Assembly: GCF_018294505.1 (NCBI RefSeq)
Contig: NC_057813.1
Coordinates: 321,453,955 to 321,517,954, forward strand
Direction of reading: 5' to 3'
DNA from: Triticum aestivum
Lineage: Eukaryota; Streptophyta; Magnoliopsida; Poales; Poaceae
Length of the DNA: 64,000 nucleotides
Of the stretch, positions 32,523 to 42,404 are shown in pieces. Under the pieces are notes generated by a model, which searched no databases, was not told where the DNA came from, and worked only from the letters and a program-made list of their open reading frames with translations. Every line of letters begins with the position of its first letter. Positions within the stretch are counted from its first letter, which is position 1. The position numbers and the translations under genes are program-made.

Positions 32523-33920
32523 CTAATGGATCTGCTTGGCATGGAATTGGCAGGCTTCGCAAGCCTTCACCAGCTCAATTGCGTCGTTGGGTGCCGTGGG
32601 CCAGTAGAACCCGCTGCAAAACGCCTTGCCGACGAGGGTCCGTGATGACGAGTGGTGTCCACAATATCCATCATGTATGTTAGACAACAACTCCTTTCCT
32701 TGCTCCCTGGAGATGCAATGCGGGGAAACATCATTTGGCCGCTTCCGGTAGAGCTCTCCGTCTTGGATACAATAGGTCGTGGCCTGCCGGGCCACACATT
32801 CCGCGTCCTCCTCCTTCTCTGGTAAAGCCCCTTGCATCAGGTAGTCCTTGAGATCCGTGGTCCAGCATCCCTCCTGAGGCTCTAGCTCCAGGAACAAGCA
32901 TGCTCCCGAGGTTGGGCCACAGGCCGGGGCTGCTGTGGTAGGCGGCTGAGGGAGTTCCTCCCGAGGTTGCGCTGTGCTTGATAGTGACGGTGCTTCCGAA
33001 GGCTTGAAGAGTCGTTCCTCGAAAACGCCAGGCTCCCGAGGCAGCCGCCTGGATGCCCTCCTGGAGATGTCATCAGCCTCTTGGTTGGTGTCACGGGGCA
33101 CGTGCTGCAACTCCAGCCACCAAAATTGCATTTCCATCCCGCGCACCTCCGCAAGATACGCCTCCATGTGCTCGTCCTTTGGCTCGTACACTTTGTTGGA
33201 GAAGTTGACGAGGAGCTGTGAGTCACCCTTGATGATGAGGCGCTTCACCCCCAGTGCTGCTGCAGCTTTCAAGCCTGCTATGAGGCCCTCATATTCTGCT
33301 ATGTTGTTGGAGACCTTCTCGCCATGCTGGAAATAGAGTTGCACGACATAATAGAGCTTGTCCTAAGTGGGGGATATAAGTATTGCGCCAGCCCCCGCGC
33401 CATGTCACGAGAATGCTCCATCGAAGTACATGACCCAGTAGTCTGGTGCCTCGCTCCATGGGGAAAGTGACCGATCTTCGCCTGCTTCAAGCCCTGGCGT
33501 CTCTGTCCATTCTGCCACAAAATCTGCAAGTGCGGCTCCCTTGATGACCCTGGTCGTGCTGAATTCCAACTAAAACGCTTGCAACTTGATGTTCCATTCG
33601 GCGACCCTCCCAGCAGAATTGGGGCTCCTGAGTACCCTTTCCAATGGGTATGCAGAGACGACCTTGATGGGGTGACCTTGGAAGTAATGTCGCAGCTTTC
33701 GCGAGGCCACCAATAGCGCGAGCAAGAGCTTCTGAGGCATGGGGTATCATGACCTTGCATCCCGCAGCACCGTGCTGATGAAATACACCGGATGGTTGAC
33801 GAGGGTGCGGATGCTGACGAGGTCTGTGCCCTCCGGAGGGTTAGGCGCCTCCTGAGACGACGGAGCCCCCAGCACCTGGTTGCCTGGTGAGGCATTTTCA
33901 GCCCCAGGGGTGTCTTCCTG
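32523..33920 (-). pseudogene. Tat RNase H domains and integrase zinc finger, broken
   Basis: On the minus strand: the first RNase H end (NIKLQAF*LEFSTTRVIKG), a linker, then an archaeal-type second RNase H with D (MYFDGAFS*), E (NNIAEYEG), D (GDSQLLV) and D (QEADDIS), followed by the HHCC region ending KACEACQFHAKQIH. Several in-frame stops, for example within MYFDGAFS*H and LISPT*D, break it. The right end is cut at 33929, where the nested element begins; the coding continues at 42405. Confidence 0.85.
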
Positions 33921-33924
33921 TTGA

Positions 33925-33929
33925 GGCTA
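33925..33929. repeat. Target-site duplication of the nested element (left, GGCTA)
   Basis: GGCTA before the LTR; GGCTG follows at 42400-42404. One base differs between the two copies. Confidence 0.75.
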
Positions 33930-34211
33930 TGATGCGGAGCATCCCATGTTCATCCCCATGTACACTCCGAGTACTTTCCGAGCCCCAAGAGGACATAAGA
34001 TGAGACCTCGACTATGCACCATTGGACACAAGGTGAACCAGTTCCTAAATGCTTCTCCTTTCCATTCATGTGAGACATGGTTGCTACTTCAAGCGCGGAC
34101 CTTGTGCATACTCAGGTACACCCAAGGAGACCATGGAGAGCCCAAGGACCAAGGCCAAGTGTGCGCGGGAGCAAAGGAAGAAGAAGGAAGAAGAGTCTGC
34201 TGCTACAGCAG

Positions 34212-34521
34212 CCGAACATCCGGCCATGTCCCGGACATCCCGCCTAGCCCGGACATCCGGCCCAACCACCGGAAATCCGGCCTCCATCACAGAATGCATC
34301 TGGAGGCTACCCCGAGAACCCGGACATCCGGTCCCGTGCCCCGGACATCCGGCTCCTCCCGAAGCCCCGGACATCCGGTCCTCCTCATCGGAAATCCGGC
34401 CCCTGGTATCCAGAGAGCAACCGCAGGGCACCCAGACCAGCCCGGATATCCGGCCTTTCCGCCGGGACATCCAGCCCGTCGCGAAGCCCCGAACATCCGG
34501 CCCCCAGCCCGGACATCCGGC
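34212..34521. repeat. Palindrome array in the 5' LTR
   Basis: About twelve scattered copies of CCGGACATCCGG and one- or two-base variants (arms CCGGA/TCCGG, 2-base spacer), 13-45 bp apart. It lies directly upstream of the TATA box. Similar arrays occur at 41638-41921 and 35326-35468. Confidence 0.85.
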
Positions 34522-34573
34522 ACCTGTCTGCGCATAGTGAACGGGCCTAGGGCCCCCCTTCATGGCTAAGACC

Positions 34574-34581
34574 TATATATA
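34574..34581 (+). promoter_or_regulatory. TATA box, 5' LTR of the non-autonomous element
   Basis: TATATATA in GACCTATATATACTCC, about 55 bp after the palindrome array; conserved at 41993-42000. Confidence 0.7.
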
Positions 34582-34983
34582 CTCCACCACCTCCTCCTAC
34601 TTAGGGTTAGAAAAGGATTAGCTCATTTAGAGATAGAGCTTTGCTCATCCATACGGATCTCCTCCTCGTGAGAGACCGCGGCCTCTTCGGAGAAGATCCA
34701 CCATGGATTCAAGACCCCTTTACGGGAAGATCACTCATGGATTCAAGACCTCCTCTCGGAGATGAGCTACCGCCACTTGTATCGTCCATTGTTGACTTTG
34801 TATCTCATGCTACTCGTGCTTCGATGATCTAGACCTTGTGTGATTGATCTCTTGTCGGTTGAGTGTTTCTCTCGTTCCTCCCCGTGATTTCCTCATGTTC
34901 TTCCGCGCATTCTTCATGATTCCCCGTAGGATCCACTCCAAACGTGAAAGATCGTCACCATAGGGTTCCGCCCTACATCATCT

Positions 34984-34996
34984 TGGTATCAGAGCC
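34984..34996 (+). promoter_or_regulatory. Primer-binding site, initiator Met tRNA
   Basis: TGGTATCAGAGCC, three bases after the LTR end. A second partial copy (TTGGTATCATGAGCC) follows about 30 bp later. Confidence 0.93.
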
Positions 34997-37041
34997 AGGT
35001 TGTCTCATGATATCATCTTGGTATCATGAGCCAGGTTGATCATGTTTTTGGAGCCCCTACCCTGTGTTTTCTAGCTTGATTTTGTTGATTTCGTCCTAAA
35101 TCCAAAAATCCCCACCAAAAATAGCCCCCAATTTTTTTTGTAATTTGTTGGTTTTGATGATGTTTTGTTGATTTTGATCTATAGATTTGCTTGGTTTCAA
35201 GTGGATCTAGCATCTCCCCAAGTTTCCCCATCTTCCATCCATGAAATCTCCGCAATTTTGCCCCCGAAATCATCAATTTCCGACCCCAAAATCGAGTTCC
35301 TCAAGTTCATCCTCGGATTGGGAGGCCGGACATCCGGCCCGACCAACGGACATCCAGCCTGCCCGGACATCTGGCCATTAGCCCGGACATCTGGCCCCTA
35401 GAGCGCATTTTTGCGCAAGTTTCTGGACATCAGGTCCCGGACATCCGACCAAACCCCCGGATGTCCGCCCGCTGTCATTTCAGCCTCCTGTGTTTCACCG
35501 TTTTGCCCATAACTAATTCATCCGAACTCCGATTTTGATGTTCTTTAGCTTGTTTTGAAGCTCTTGACATCCTCATTCCCACAAAAATACCACCAACATC
35601 ATCTGAATCCATAAAATTTTGGTAATTTGGCAAGTTTGCCTAGACCCTCCACCATATCATCCGCATAGCCACCTCCGACTTCCGCAACCTAACCCATTTT
35701 GCTTGCCTTAGAATTAGTAGTTGCTTGAGTAGTGATTCGAGTCTCCTAAGGTGTTTCGGCTACTTAAGGACAATTTCTTCTTCATCAACCACCACCACCA
35801 CTTCCGCATAGACATGCCCACCATACATTTCCACCCCAACTTAACCCAATTTTGTTTGAACTTGTTCGAGTTGTGGCTTGTGTCTCCTAAGGTGTTTCGG
35901 CTACTTAGGGACGGCAACTTCAACTCTGACACATGTATAGCCCATCATCCCACTTCCGCATTGCCGAGTGCAAACCACCACCGCTTTCCCGCTACCACCA
36001 TTTTGACATTTGACGTTTGAGATTTTGAGTTCGCGGTTTTTCCGTTTCCTAAGGTGTTTCGGCTACTTAGGGACGAGTCTCCATCATCTTGGTTTATACA
36101 TCAAGAACACCACTACTCATCATCGCCGGACGATAACCTCCATATCATCTTGGTATCGTGGTATCCCTCCATTGTATATCCCCTTGCCATTGCATTGTTA
36201 ACCCCTAGCCCATTTTGCGTTACTTGCCTATCGAGACTAGCCATTTGAGTATTGCCGGCAACGTTACTTGTGCACATTAGTGATCATACTTCCCATAGCA
36301 TACATACCATATCAACGTGGTGCATATATTGGTATCATATCATGTGTCACAAGTTTGTTCCCGCATATACACAATTGCTATCTTGGTTTGTGCATTGTGG
36401 AAAAGTGGCAAAAAAAAGAAAAAAAGAATAAGCTTTTAAGCAAAAGAAAGAGAGCAAAGAGCTTGTAAGCAAGTGCCATAGCATCACACCACATTGCATA
36501 AGATTGTCAAATCTGATCATCTTGAATCATCTTGACAGAAACACCAGGAACCATACATACATAGCATACTTGGTATAAAAGGAGTTTATCCATCTTGCAT
36601 CGTATAGGTTGTGCACAAGTGTCGTATCCGCCTATAGAGCAATCGTGCTAGCGTCTCTCTTGAGTTGTGCAACACGAGCGTTTTCCGTGGATCCACATTT
36701 TGTGCTCATTCCTTGGTTGCACGACCCCATTTATCTATCCGTGTGTGTGTTTTCGTGTGCCATTCTTTGCTATTGGTCCATTTGTTTCACTTGCGAATTT
36801 GTGGATCTCTTTCAACATTATTGACTCTTGCTAACATTTTGCATTAACTTTTTGTGCCACTATGCTCACCGAGCTCCACCATAAGCTTTACTTGTGTTGG
36901 TCTGAGAACTGACAAGGATTGGTACCAATAGTGCTATTTCATTGTCCGCATTTGAGTGAACTTGATTCATTGTCAACATCGGTCAAGGTACATTGGATAA
37001 GTTCTTCTCTTTCTCCCACTCATATTTGCTCGAGTCTTGTG
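34997..37041 (+). other. Long leader of the non-autonomous element
   Basis: About 2 kb without a supported ORF. It carries seven copies of the LTR palindrome (35326-35468, the last in inverse form) and three copies of a conserved hairpin (35744-36072). This is an unusually long structured leader for a plant LTR element. Confidence 0.65.
35744..36072 (+). repeat. Three conserved hairpin motifs in the leader
   Basis: CCTAAG, then a 12-base loop GTGTTTCGGCTA, then CTTAGG. Copies start at 35745, 35886 and 36048. The loop is identical in all three, and only the first has one changed base in the right arm (CTTAAG). Surrounding sequence is much less conserved. Confidence 0.9.
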
Positions 37042-38058
37042 ATGGATAGGCAAGGCATTTCATCTCCGGTCTACGACAACAACGACGGTGTGAACAACTA
37101 CATCAACAGAGCATCCATCTTCGATCTACAACGACAAATGCAAGGCGCACAATCACGATTGCGAGAGCGCATTGAGAACATCTCCATCGACATTCGTCAC
37201 TCCGAAGCAAGGAAAAGGGACTACATTGACAAGAAGCTTTCCGCACATAAAGAGGAGCAAGATGCAAGGATGGAGGATATTAGAGCCTTGGTCAAGTCTT
37301 CTTCCCCTTCGTCATCCTCAAGGCAGCGACATTCAAGACACAAGTCTTTGGAGCACGACAGCGATGCATGTGCAAATCGTCCTCGTCCACATCTACATGG
37401 CGACCACCATCACGTTCGTGATCACCATCGTCATGAAGGGCAAGTCACCTCCAAGCATCATGTGCACAACGACAAACACCTACGAGCTCAAGCACGACAA
37501 CGACATCATCATCATGAAGATGCTCCACAAGCACAATTGCACAAGTCCCAACAAGCCCTACTTCACGCCAAGTCGAAGCTTCATGAGCAAAAGAGAAGAC
37601 CGCGAGATGAGCACCACCAAGATGGAGCTACGACTACAACAACCACTTTGGCATCTTCTCCAAGTGCTATCAAGGCATCTTCGCCTTTGGACGTACGGCA
37701 TCTTCGCCTACTTCCCACGTGTACGCCTACATCGACTTCATCAAGTCCAAGGCGACCACCTACAAGCGAGGGAGGCACTTCCATCTTCGGAAGACCCTCA
37801 AGGAAGATGGCCGAGCATGGGAAATTCCCTTCGGTCATGGAGACGAGCTATGGGGTGCCACATCATATGGTCCTCCAACCACAAGACAGCGACAAGACAG
37901 TCGAGCAAGGGCCATCCCCTTCGACCACGGCAATGAGCGTGAACCTCTTCAACAACATGAAGACAACGCCCATATTGGACTCATACTCCGAGTCAAGCTA
38001 CATGACCGCGCATGGAGACATTTGCACCTACATCTCTTCGACACCCACATATGAATAG
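37042..38058 (+). CDS. Gag-like N-terminal ORF of the non-autonomous element (338 aa)
   Basis: ATG at 37042 starts MDRQGISSPVYDNNDGVNNYINR, followed by a heptad-rich helix (FDLQRQMQ...SRLRERIENIS...DYIDKKLSAHKEEQDARMEDI, residues ~27-85), a Ser/Arg stretch, then a His-rich basic segment (many HHH and DHHH runs). The layout fits the N-terminus of a Gypsy gag with a coiled coil and a basic RNA-binding part, but no zinc knuckle follows. The frame is open upstream to 36919, but this ATG begins the recognisable part. It ends at TAG 38056-38058 and the same frame reopens immediately at 38059. Confidence 0.5.
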   Translation: MDRQGISSPVYDNNDGVNNYINRASIFDLQRQMQGAQSRLRERIENISIDIRHSEARKRDYIDKKLSAHKEEQDARMEDIRALVKSSSPSSSSRQRHSRHKSLEHDSDACANRPRPHLHGDHHHVRDHHRHEGQVTSKHHVHNDKHLRAQARQRHHHHEDAPQAQLHKSQQALLHAKSKLHEQKRRPRDEHHQDGATTTTTTLASSPSAIKASSPLDVRHLRLLPTCTPTSTSSSPRRPPTSEGGTSIFGRPSRKMAEHGKFPSVMETSYGVPHHMVLQPQDSDKTVEQGPSPSTTAMSVNLFNNMKTTPILDSYSESSYMTAHGDICTYISSTPTYE

Positions 38059-38553
38059 ATGCCCCAAGTGACATGTGAGGAGAGTCGCCACCCCATGAGT
38101 GCGATGAGTGACTCCACCATATGTGACATTGAGAGCATTTTCTTTGAGAGGATGAGTGTGACCACCACTAGCCCCACACATGAGAGGATGCCACACATCC
38201 TATGTGAGGTTGAGCGCCATTTGAGTGACTCCACCAACCATATGAGTGAGAGCACCCTTGAGGGAGTGAGTGAGCCACAACACTTAGTGAGCGAGATAGT
38301 TGACATGGCATGTGAGGCCACTATGATTTCTAACGACTTAACCTCTACTCCTAGTGTTTTTTCTTATTTGGTGCTAGGTCTCCTACATGATGACACGCCT
38401 ATCCTTGACGAGTCTATTCCTCCATTGGAGACGATGATGGCCATGGTGGACGATGATACACCCCCACATGGTTCCATCAAGATGAAGATGACAACGAATG
38501 GATCTTCAACAGCTCACCTACAACACATGGGCGATGCTCCAAAGGTAACATAG
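38059..38553 (+). CDS. Unrecognised ORF, in frame after the gag-like ORF (164 aa)
   Basis: Same frame as 37042-38058, separated only by one stop codon, so the two may once have been one protein. It is Ser/Thr/Met/Glu-rich with no known domain. It may be a decayed continuation. Confidence 0.35.
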   Translation: MPQVTCEESRHPMSAMSDSTICDIESIFFERMSVTTTSPTHERMPHILCEVERHLSDSTNHMSESTLEGVSEPQHLVSEIVDMACEATMISNDLTSTPSVFSYLVLGLLHDDTPILDESIPPLETMMAMVDDDTPPHGSIKMKMTTNGSSTAHLQHMGDAPKVT

Positions 38554-38603
38554 GTGATGGTGCTTCTCTTGTCCCACTAGTAGACTCTCTTGACATTGAT
38601 TGC

Positions 38604-39431
38604 TTGCATGATGTTGACCCACCTATTCCCATGCTTCATGCTAGTGCGACGTCCTCATGTCTTGACTTACCTATTTATGATGAATATGATGATGAGCATG
38701 TTGAATTGCCTAGTTGTGATGCTATGCTTCATAGGATATCCTGTGGAAATTCTATTGGTCACTTCATGTTTGACAACCCACTGAACTTGTCATATGCTAT
38801 GAGTGAGATCTCCCATATTGCATCATTTCAATCTCAACATAGTAACTATGCATGCCCCATTAAAATAAATCCTATTTGCACTTATGGCATAGATGACGAG
38901 ATGATGGTCATTGGCATTTGTTTTTCATGTGATGATATTGCCATGCTTCCTTTACATGATTTGCACAATTCATCTATTATGCCATGCCATGATCACATTG
39001 TTTCGAATATGCATTGTTTTGGATGTTATCAATATTTTCCATGTGATGTTTCCATTAATGCTCATGAGGAGACCCCCATAGTTTCCTCATACATATTAGG
39101 AGATTTTGATGCATTCCATACTTTGCATGATTCCCATAATTGCGTGCACCATATGCATTCCATGAATAACAATGCTCTAGATATTTCTCATGATGCATTA
39201 CATCCTTTGAGTCTCCATTATGTCATACATAACAACAAACCCATCATGATTGATGACATGTTTCTATATCGCGCATCTCATTTATTTGAGCATTGGATAT
39301 TTTGTGCTAACCGACACATGCACGTGCACATCATGATGGATGATGTGTACATATACCATGCACACACAATTTTTCCTTTGTCTTTGTTTTGTGTAGGTAC
39401 TCATGTATACTCGTCAACCTCTCAATCCTAA
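38604..39431 (+). CDS. Unrecognised His/Cys/Met/Asp-rich ORF (275 aa)
   Basis: Starts about 50 bp after the previous ORF in a different frame and shares its frame with 39504-41429. It is rich in His, Cys, Asp, Ser and Ile, without a regular zinc-finger spacing that I can fit to a family. The length of open frame in AT-rich DNA suggests past coding. Function unknown. Confidence 0.4.
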   Translation: MHDVDPPIPMLHASATSSCLDLPIYDEYDDEHVELPSCDAMLHRISCGNSIGHFMFDNPLNLSYAMSEISHIASFQSQHSNYACPIKINPICTYGIDDEMMVIGICFSCDDIAMLPLHDLHNSSIMPCHDHIVSNMHCFGCYQYFPCDVSINAHEETPIVSSYILGDFDAFHTLHDSHNCVHHMHSMNNNALDISHDALHPLSLHYVIHNNKPIMIDDMFLYRASHLFEHWIFCANRHMHVHIMMDDVYIYHAHTIFPLSLFCVGTHVYSSTSQS

Positions 39432-39503
39432 GAGTTGACGAAGCAAGCTCTTGAGAGCAACGATGACTTGGGATCCCGTGGACTATCCTTACCATAGTTC
39501 CCT

Positions 39504-41429
39504 TTGCGCAAGGACTATGCGCATCTCTTTTTCTTGGCTCTCACACGGCTATGGGCTATATACCATTTGTCCCCTTATGCTCATTTTACTGTGTTCACTT
39601 TGCATGTTATACTTGCTTCTATGCCTTTGCCATGCAATTGTGACCCTTGCTTGCATCTACCCATGATTGACCATTATGTTACTTCTATGTGTATTTGCAT
39701 GCTTGGTGGAGATCCTTATTGCTATTTCCATGTTTATCATGTGCCCCATGCTATTGATGCTTGTTGTGTTGGGAGAGTGATGATACCCCATTACTATTTA
39801 CATGTGGCCTCTCGCCAATACATTGATGATATTTCTCTCATATCTTGCTTTCATGCTTGTGATATGTCATGTGCATTATTCATGCCCGCTATTTGCACAC
39901 ATGACATGCTGGCCATCATTCCTCCTAGTATGTTGCATCTTCGCACTACTAGCTTGCTTGACTTGATTGCTATGATTGCTTGCTTGGTTGCATCACCCAT
40001 GTTCCACTCTTACTCGCTTTCTTGGGTTGATGACATATATGTTCATGCCTCTCACTTGATTTGTCATGATCATTGTCTCTTGTCTCCATTAGTTGCCTCT
40101 TTCATATCCACTTGTATCGAGTGCAACCATACTATACTTATTGATCCTAGAGACTTTGACAACTTACTTGTGATGCATGCTTGTTTATTTGAGCCTATTG
40201 CATTTGGTTGTTCTCGCATCATATGCCTCCATACTATTAAATGCTCCCTTGTCCTTTCTTATGATGAGCATGATGCATACACTTGTTGGGCATATTACCA
40301 CTCGAATGATAGGTTTTGCATGTCCACTAACCTCATTTGTTTTTCCGAGTGTTTGTCATATTCTTTCGTTTTGAAGGATTCACAAGGCATTACCGTCATG
40401 AGACATATTGGTTATGTGAAGGCATACATGATGTGCAACTCCAACATCTTCGGGAACTTTCTTGAGGTGAACTCCTTCTCTTTGAGCCATCCTCAAATAT
40501 GCATATTGGATGGGTCATTCTTTCATTGTTATTTCCTTCTTGTTATCTACATGATACATCACACGAGCGGAGGAGCGACATTGGATATTGGCTCTATGGA
40601 CCTTCACATTGAGGAGCGCTCGGACTTATTGGATGCACCTTCAAACCTCCACTCTTGCCTCGACATCGAGCATTGGTACACCAACTCCTCCATATTTGTT
40701 GATTGTGCTCATACATGTCATGCTCGATGGACATATCATACTCACCACAAGTTTGCACCCTATGCATGGATTGACTCACATTATGATTGCCTTGTTGCAT
40801 CTTGTATTCCCATGTCATCCATTATATATGAGCTTGTTCACTTCCTTAGCAAATTTGCTGTGATCTTCCTTGATGGCATATTCATACATAATGATCATAT
40901 TGTCGACCATCAATTGCATGATAATACCCACATGTTGAGCATCCATTGCCATGTTCATGCATTTGATAAACCATCCCATTATGACATCATTTTGCACCGT
41001 GGTTGCATTGCTCATATTCATAACACATTTGTGTGCACAATGATTCCATGTGCTCCCATAAATGCTTTGCATATCATTCTATATCATCTTGATAAGATTC
41101 ATGCGCTTTGTCACGCACAATCTTGCCGCACGGACTCATATTTACTTAATGAACACTTTGTGTGTGGTAACCATTGTATTTCCAAGTGTACTTTGTGTTT
41201 GCTCATTTTGCATGTACCACATACCGGAGACACCTTGGAGTACTTGGATTGCGCAATGCTTTCATCTACGTCCAACTACAAGTTCGTCCACGACAACCGT
41301 TTCCATGGTGATGAGGACCACGATCCGAGGTCGAATCTTTCCCAAGGGGGGGAGATGATGTGGAGCATCCCACATTCTTCCCCATGTACACTCCGACTAC
41401 TCTTCGAGCCCCAAGAGGACATAAGATGA
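39504..41429 (+). CDS. Long unrecognised ORF (641 aa) running into the 3' LTR
   Basis: Continues the frame of the previous ORF after two stops (39429-39431 and one near 39495). It is rich in His, Cys, Ile, Leu and Met, with several hydrophobic stretches. A short segment at about 40846-40905 reads KFAVIFLDGIFIHNDHIVDH, faintly like the YxDD region of Gypsy RT with one Asp lost; the rest shows no RT. Near the end, DPRSNLSQGG resembles the C-terminal tail of many Gypsy polyproteins just before the PPT. The last ~25 codons lie in the 3' LTR. The role is unknown: either a decayed pol or a family-specific protein. Confidence 0.4.
   Translation: MRKDYAHLFFLALTRLWAIYHLSPYAHFTVFTLHVILASMPLPCNCDPCLHLPMIDHYVTSMCICMLGGDPYCYFHVYHVPHAIDACCVGRVMIPHYYLHVASRQYIDDISLISCFHACDMSCALFMPAICTHDMLAIIPPSMLHLRTTSLLDLIAMIACLVASPMFHSYSLSWVDDIYVHASHLICHDHCLLSPLVASFISTCIECNHTILIDPRDFDNLLVMHACLFEPIAFGCSRIICLHTIKCSLVLSYDEHDAYTCWAYYHSNDRFCMSTNLICFSECLSYSFVLKDSQGITVMRHIGYVKAYMMCNSNIFGNFLEVNSFSLSHPQICILDGSFFHCYFLLVIYMIHHTSGGATLDIGSMDLHIEERSDLLDAPSNLHSCLDIEHWYTNSSIFVDCAHTCHARWTYHTHHKFAPYAWIDSHYDCLVASCIPMSSIIYELVHFLSKFAVIFLDGIFIHNDHIVDHQLHDNTHMLSIHCHVHAFDKPSHYDIILHRGCIAHIHNTFVCTMIPCAPINALHIILYHLDKIHALCHAQSCRTDSYLLNEHFVCGNHCISKCTLCLLILHVPHTGDTLEYLDCAMLSSTSNYKFVHDNRFHGDEDHDPRSNLSQGGEMMWSIPHSSPCTLRLLFEPQEDIR
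41341..41355 (+). promoter_or_regulatory. Polypurine tract of the non-autonomous element
   Basis: CCCAAGGGGGGGAGA directly before the 3' LTR TGATGTGG. Confidence 0.85.
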
Positions 41430-42399
41430 GACCTCGACTATGCGCCATTGGGCACAAGGTGAACCCGTTCCTAAATGCTTCCCCTTTCCATTCGTGTGAG
41501 ACATGGTTGCTACTTCAAGCGCGGACCTTGTGCATACTCAGGTACACCCAAGGAGACAATGGAGAGCCCAAGGACCAAGGCCAAGTGTGCGCGGGAGCAA
41601 AGGAAGAAGAAGGAAGAAGAGTCTGCTGCTACAGCAACCGGACATCCGACCATGTCCCGGACATCTGGCCCAGCCCGGACATCCGGCCCAACCACCGGAA
41701 ATCCGGCCTCCATCACAGAATGCATCTGGAGGCGACCCCGACAACCCGGACATCCAGTCCCGTGCCCCGGACATCCGGCTCCTCCCGAAGCCCTGGACAT
41801 CCGGCCCTCCTCGCCGGAAATCCATCCCCTGGTATCCAGAGAGCAACTGCAGGGCACCCAGACCAGCCCGGACATCTGGCCTTCCCGCCCGGACATCCGG
41901 CCCCCAGCCCGGACATCCGGCACCTGTCTGCGCACAGTGAACGGGCCAAGGGCCCATGTATCCCTCTCACTTACCCCTTCGTGGCTAAGACCTATATATA
42001 CTCCACCACCTCCTCCTAGTTAGGGTTAGCAAAGGATTAGCTCATTTAGAGATAGATCTTTGCTCATCCATACGGATCCCCTCCTCGGGAGAGACCGCGG
42101 CCTCTTCGGAGAAGATCCACCATGGATTCAAGACCCCTTTACGGGAAGATCCCTTGTGGATTTAAGACCTCCTCTCGAAGATGAGCTACCGCCACTTGTA
42201 TCGTCCGTTGTTGACTTTGTATCTCGTGCTAATCATGCTATAATGATCTAGACCTTGTGTGATTGATCTCTTGTCGGTTGAGTGTTTCTCTCGTTCCTCC
42301 CCGTGATTTCCTCGTGTTCTTCCGTGCGTTCTTCGAGATTCCCCGTAGGATCCACTCCAAACGTGAAAGATCGTCACCATAGGGTTCCGCCCTACATCA
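41356..42399 (+). repeat. 3' LTR of the non-autonomous element
   Basis: 1044 bp, starts TGATGTGGAGCATCCC, ends CCCTACATCA, highly similar to 33930-34980. It carries eleven palindrome copies (41638-41921) and TATATATA at 41993-42000. Followed by GGCTG. Confidence 0.92.
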
Positions 42400-42404
42400 G
42401 GCTG

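Larger units (their letters stand above)
33930..34980 (+). repeat. 5' LTR of the non-autonomous element
   Basis: 1051 bp, starts TGATGCGGAGCATCCC, ends CCCTACATCA. It contains twelve copies of a CCGGACATCCGG-like palindrome (34212-34521) and a TATATATA box at 34574-34581. Confidence 0.92.
33930..42399 (+). mobile_element. Non-autonomous LTR retrotransposon, unassigned family
   Basis: Complete structure: LTR 33930-34980, initiator-Met PBS, 6.4 kb internal region, PPT, LTR 41356-42399, near-perfect TSD. LTR ends are TGATG...CATCA. The internal region encodes a short gag-like N-terminus followed by long frames without recognisable protease, RNase H or integrase. It splits the minus-strand Tat pol, so it is the youngest of the three nested elements here. 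Its mobility would have needed enzymes in trans. I cannot name the family. Confidence 0.9.

Noticed and set aside
34049..34563. Frames encoding repeated GHPAP/DIR-like peptides in the LTRs (also 41475-42023)
   Set aside because: The periodic peptide is simply the translation of the CCGGACATCCGG palindrome array; it is open in several frames and on both strands.
37172..37936. 254-codon frame overlapping the gag-like ORF
   Set aside because: It is in another frame of the same DNA with no pattern; the 37042 frame has the coiled coil and the better start.
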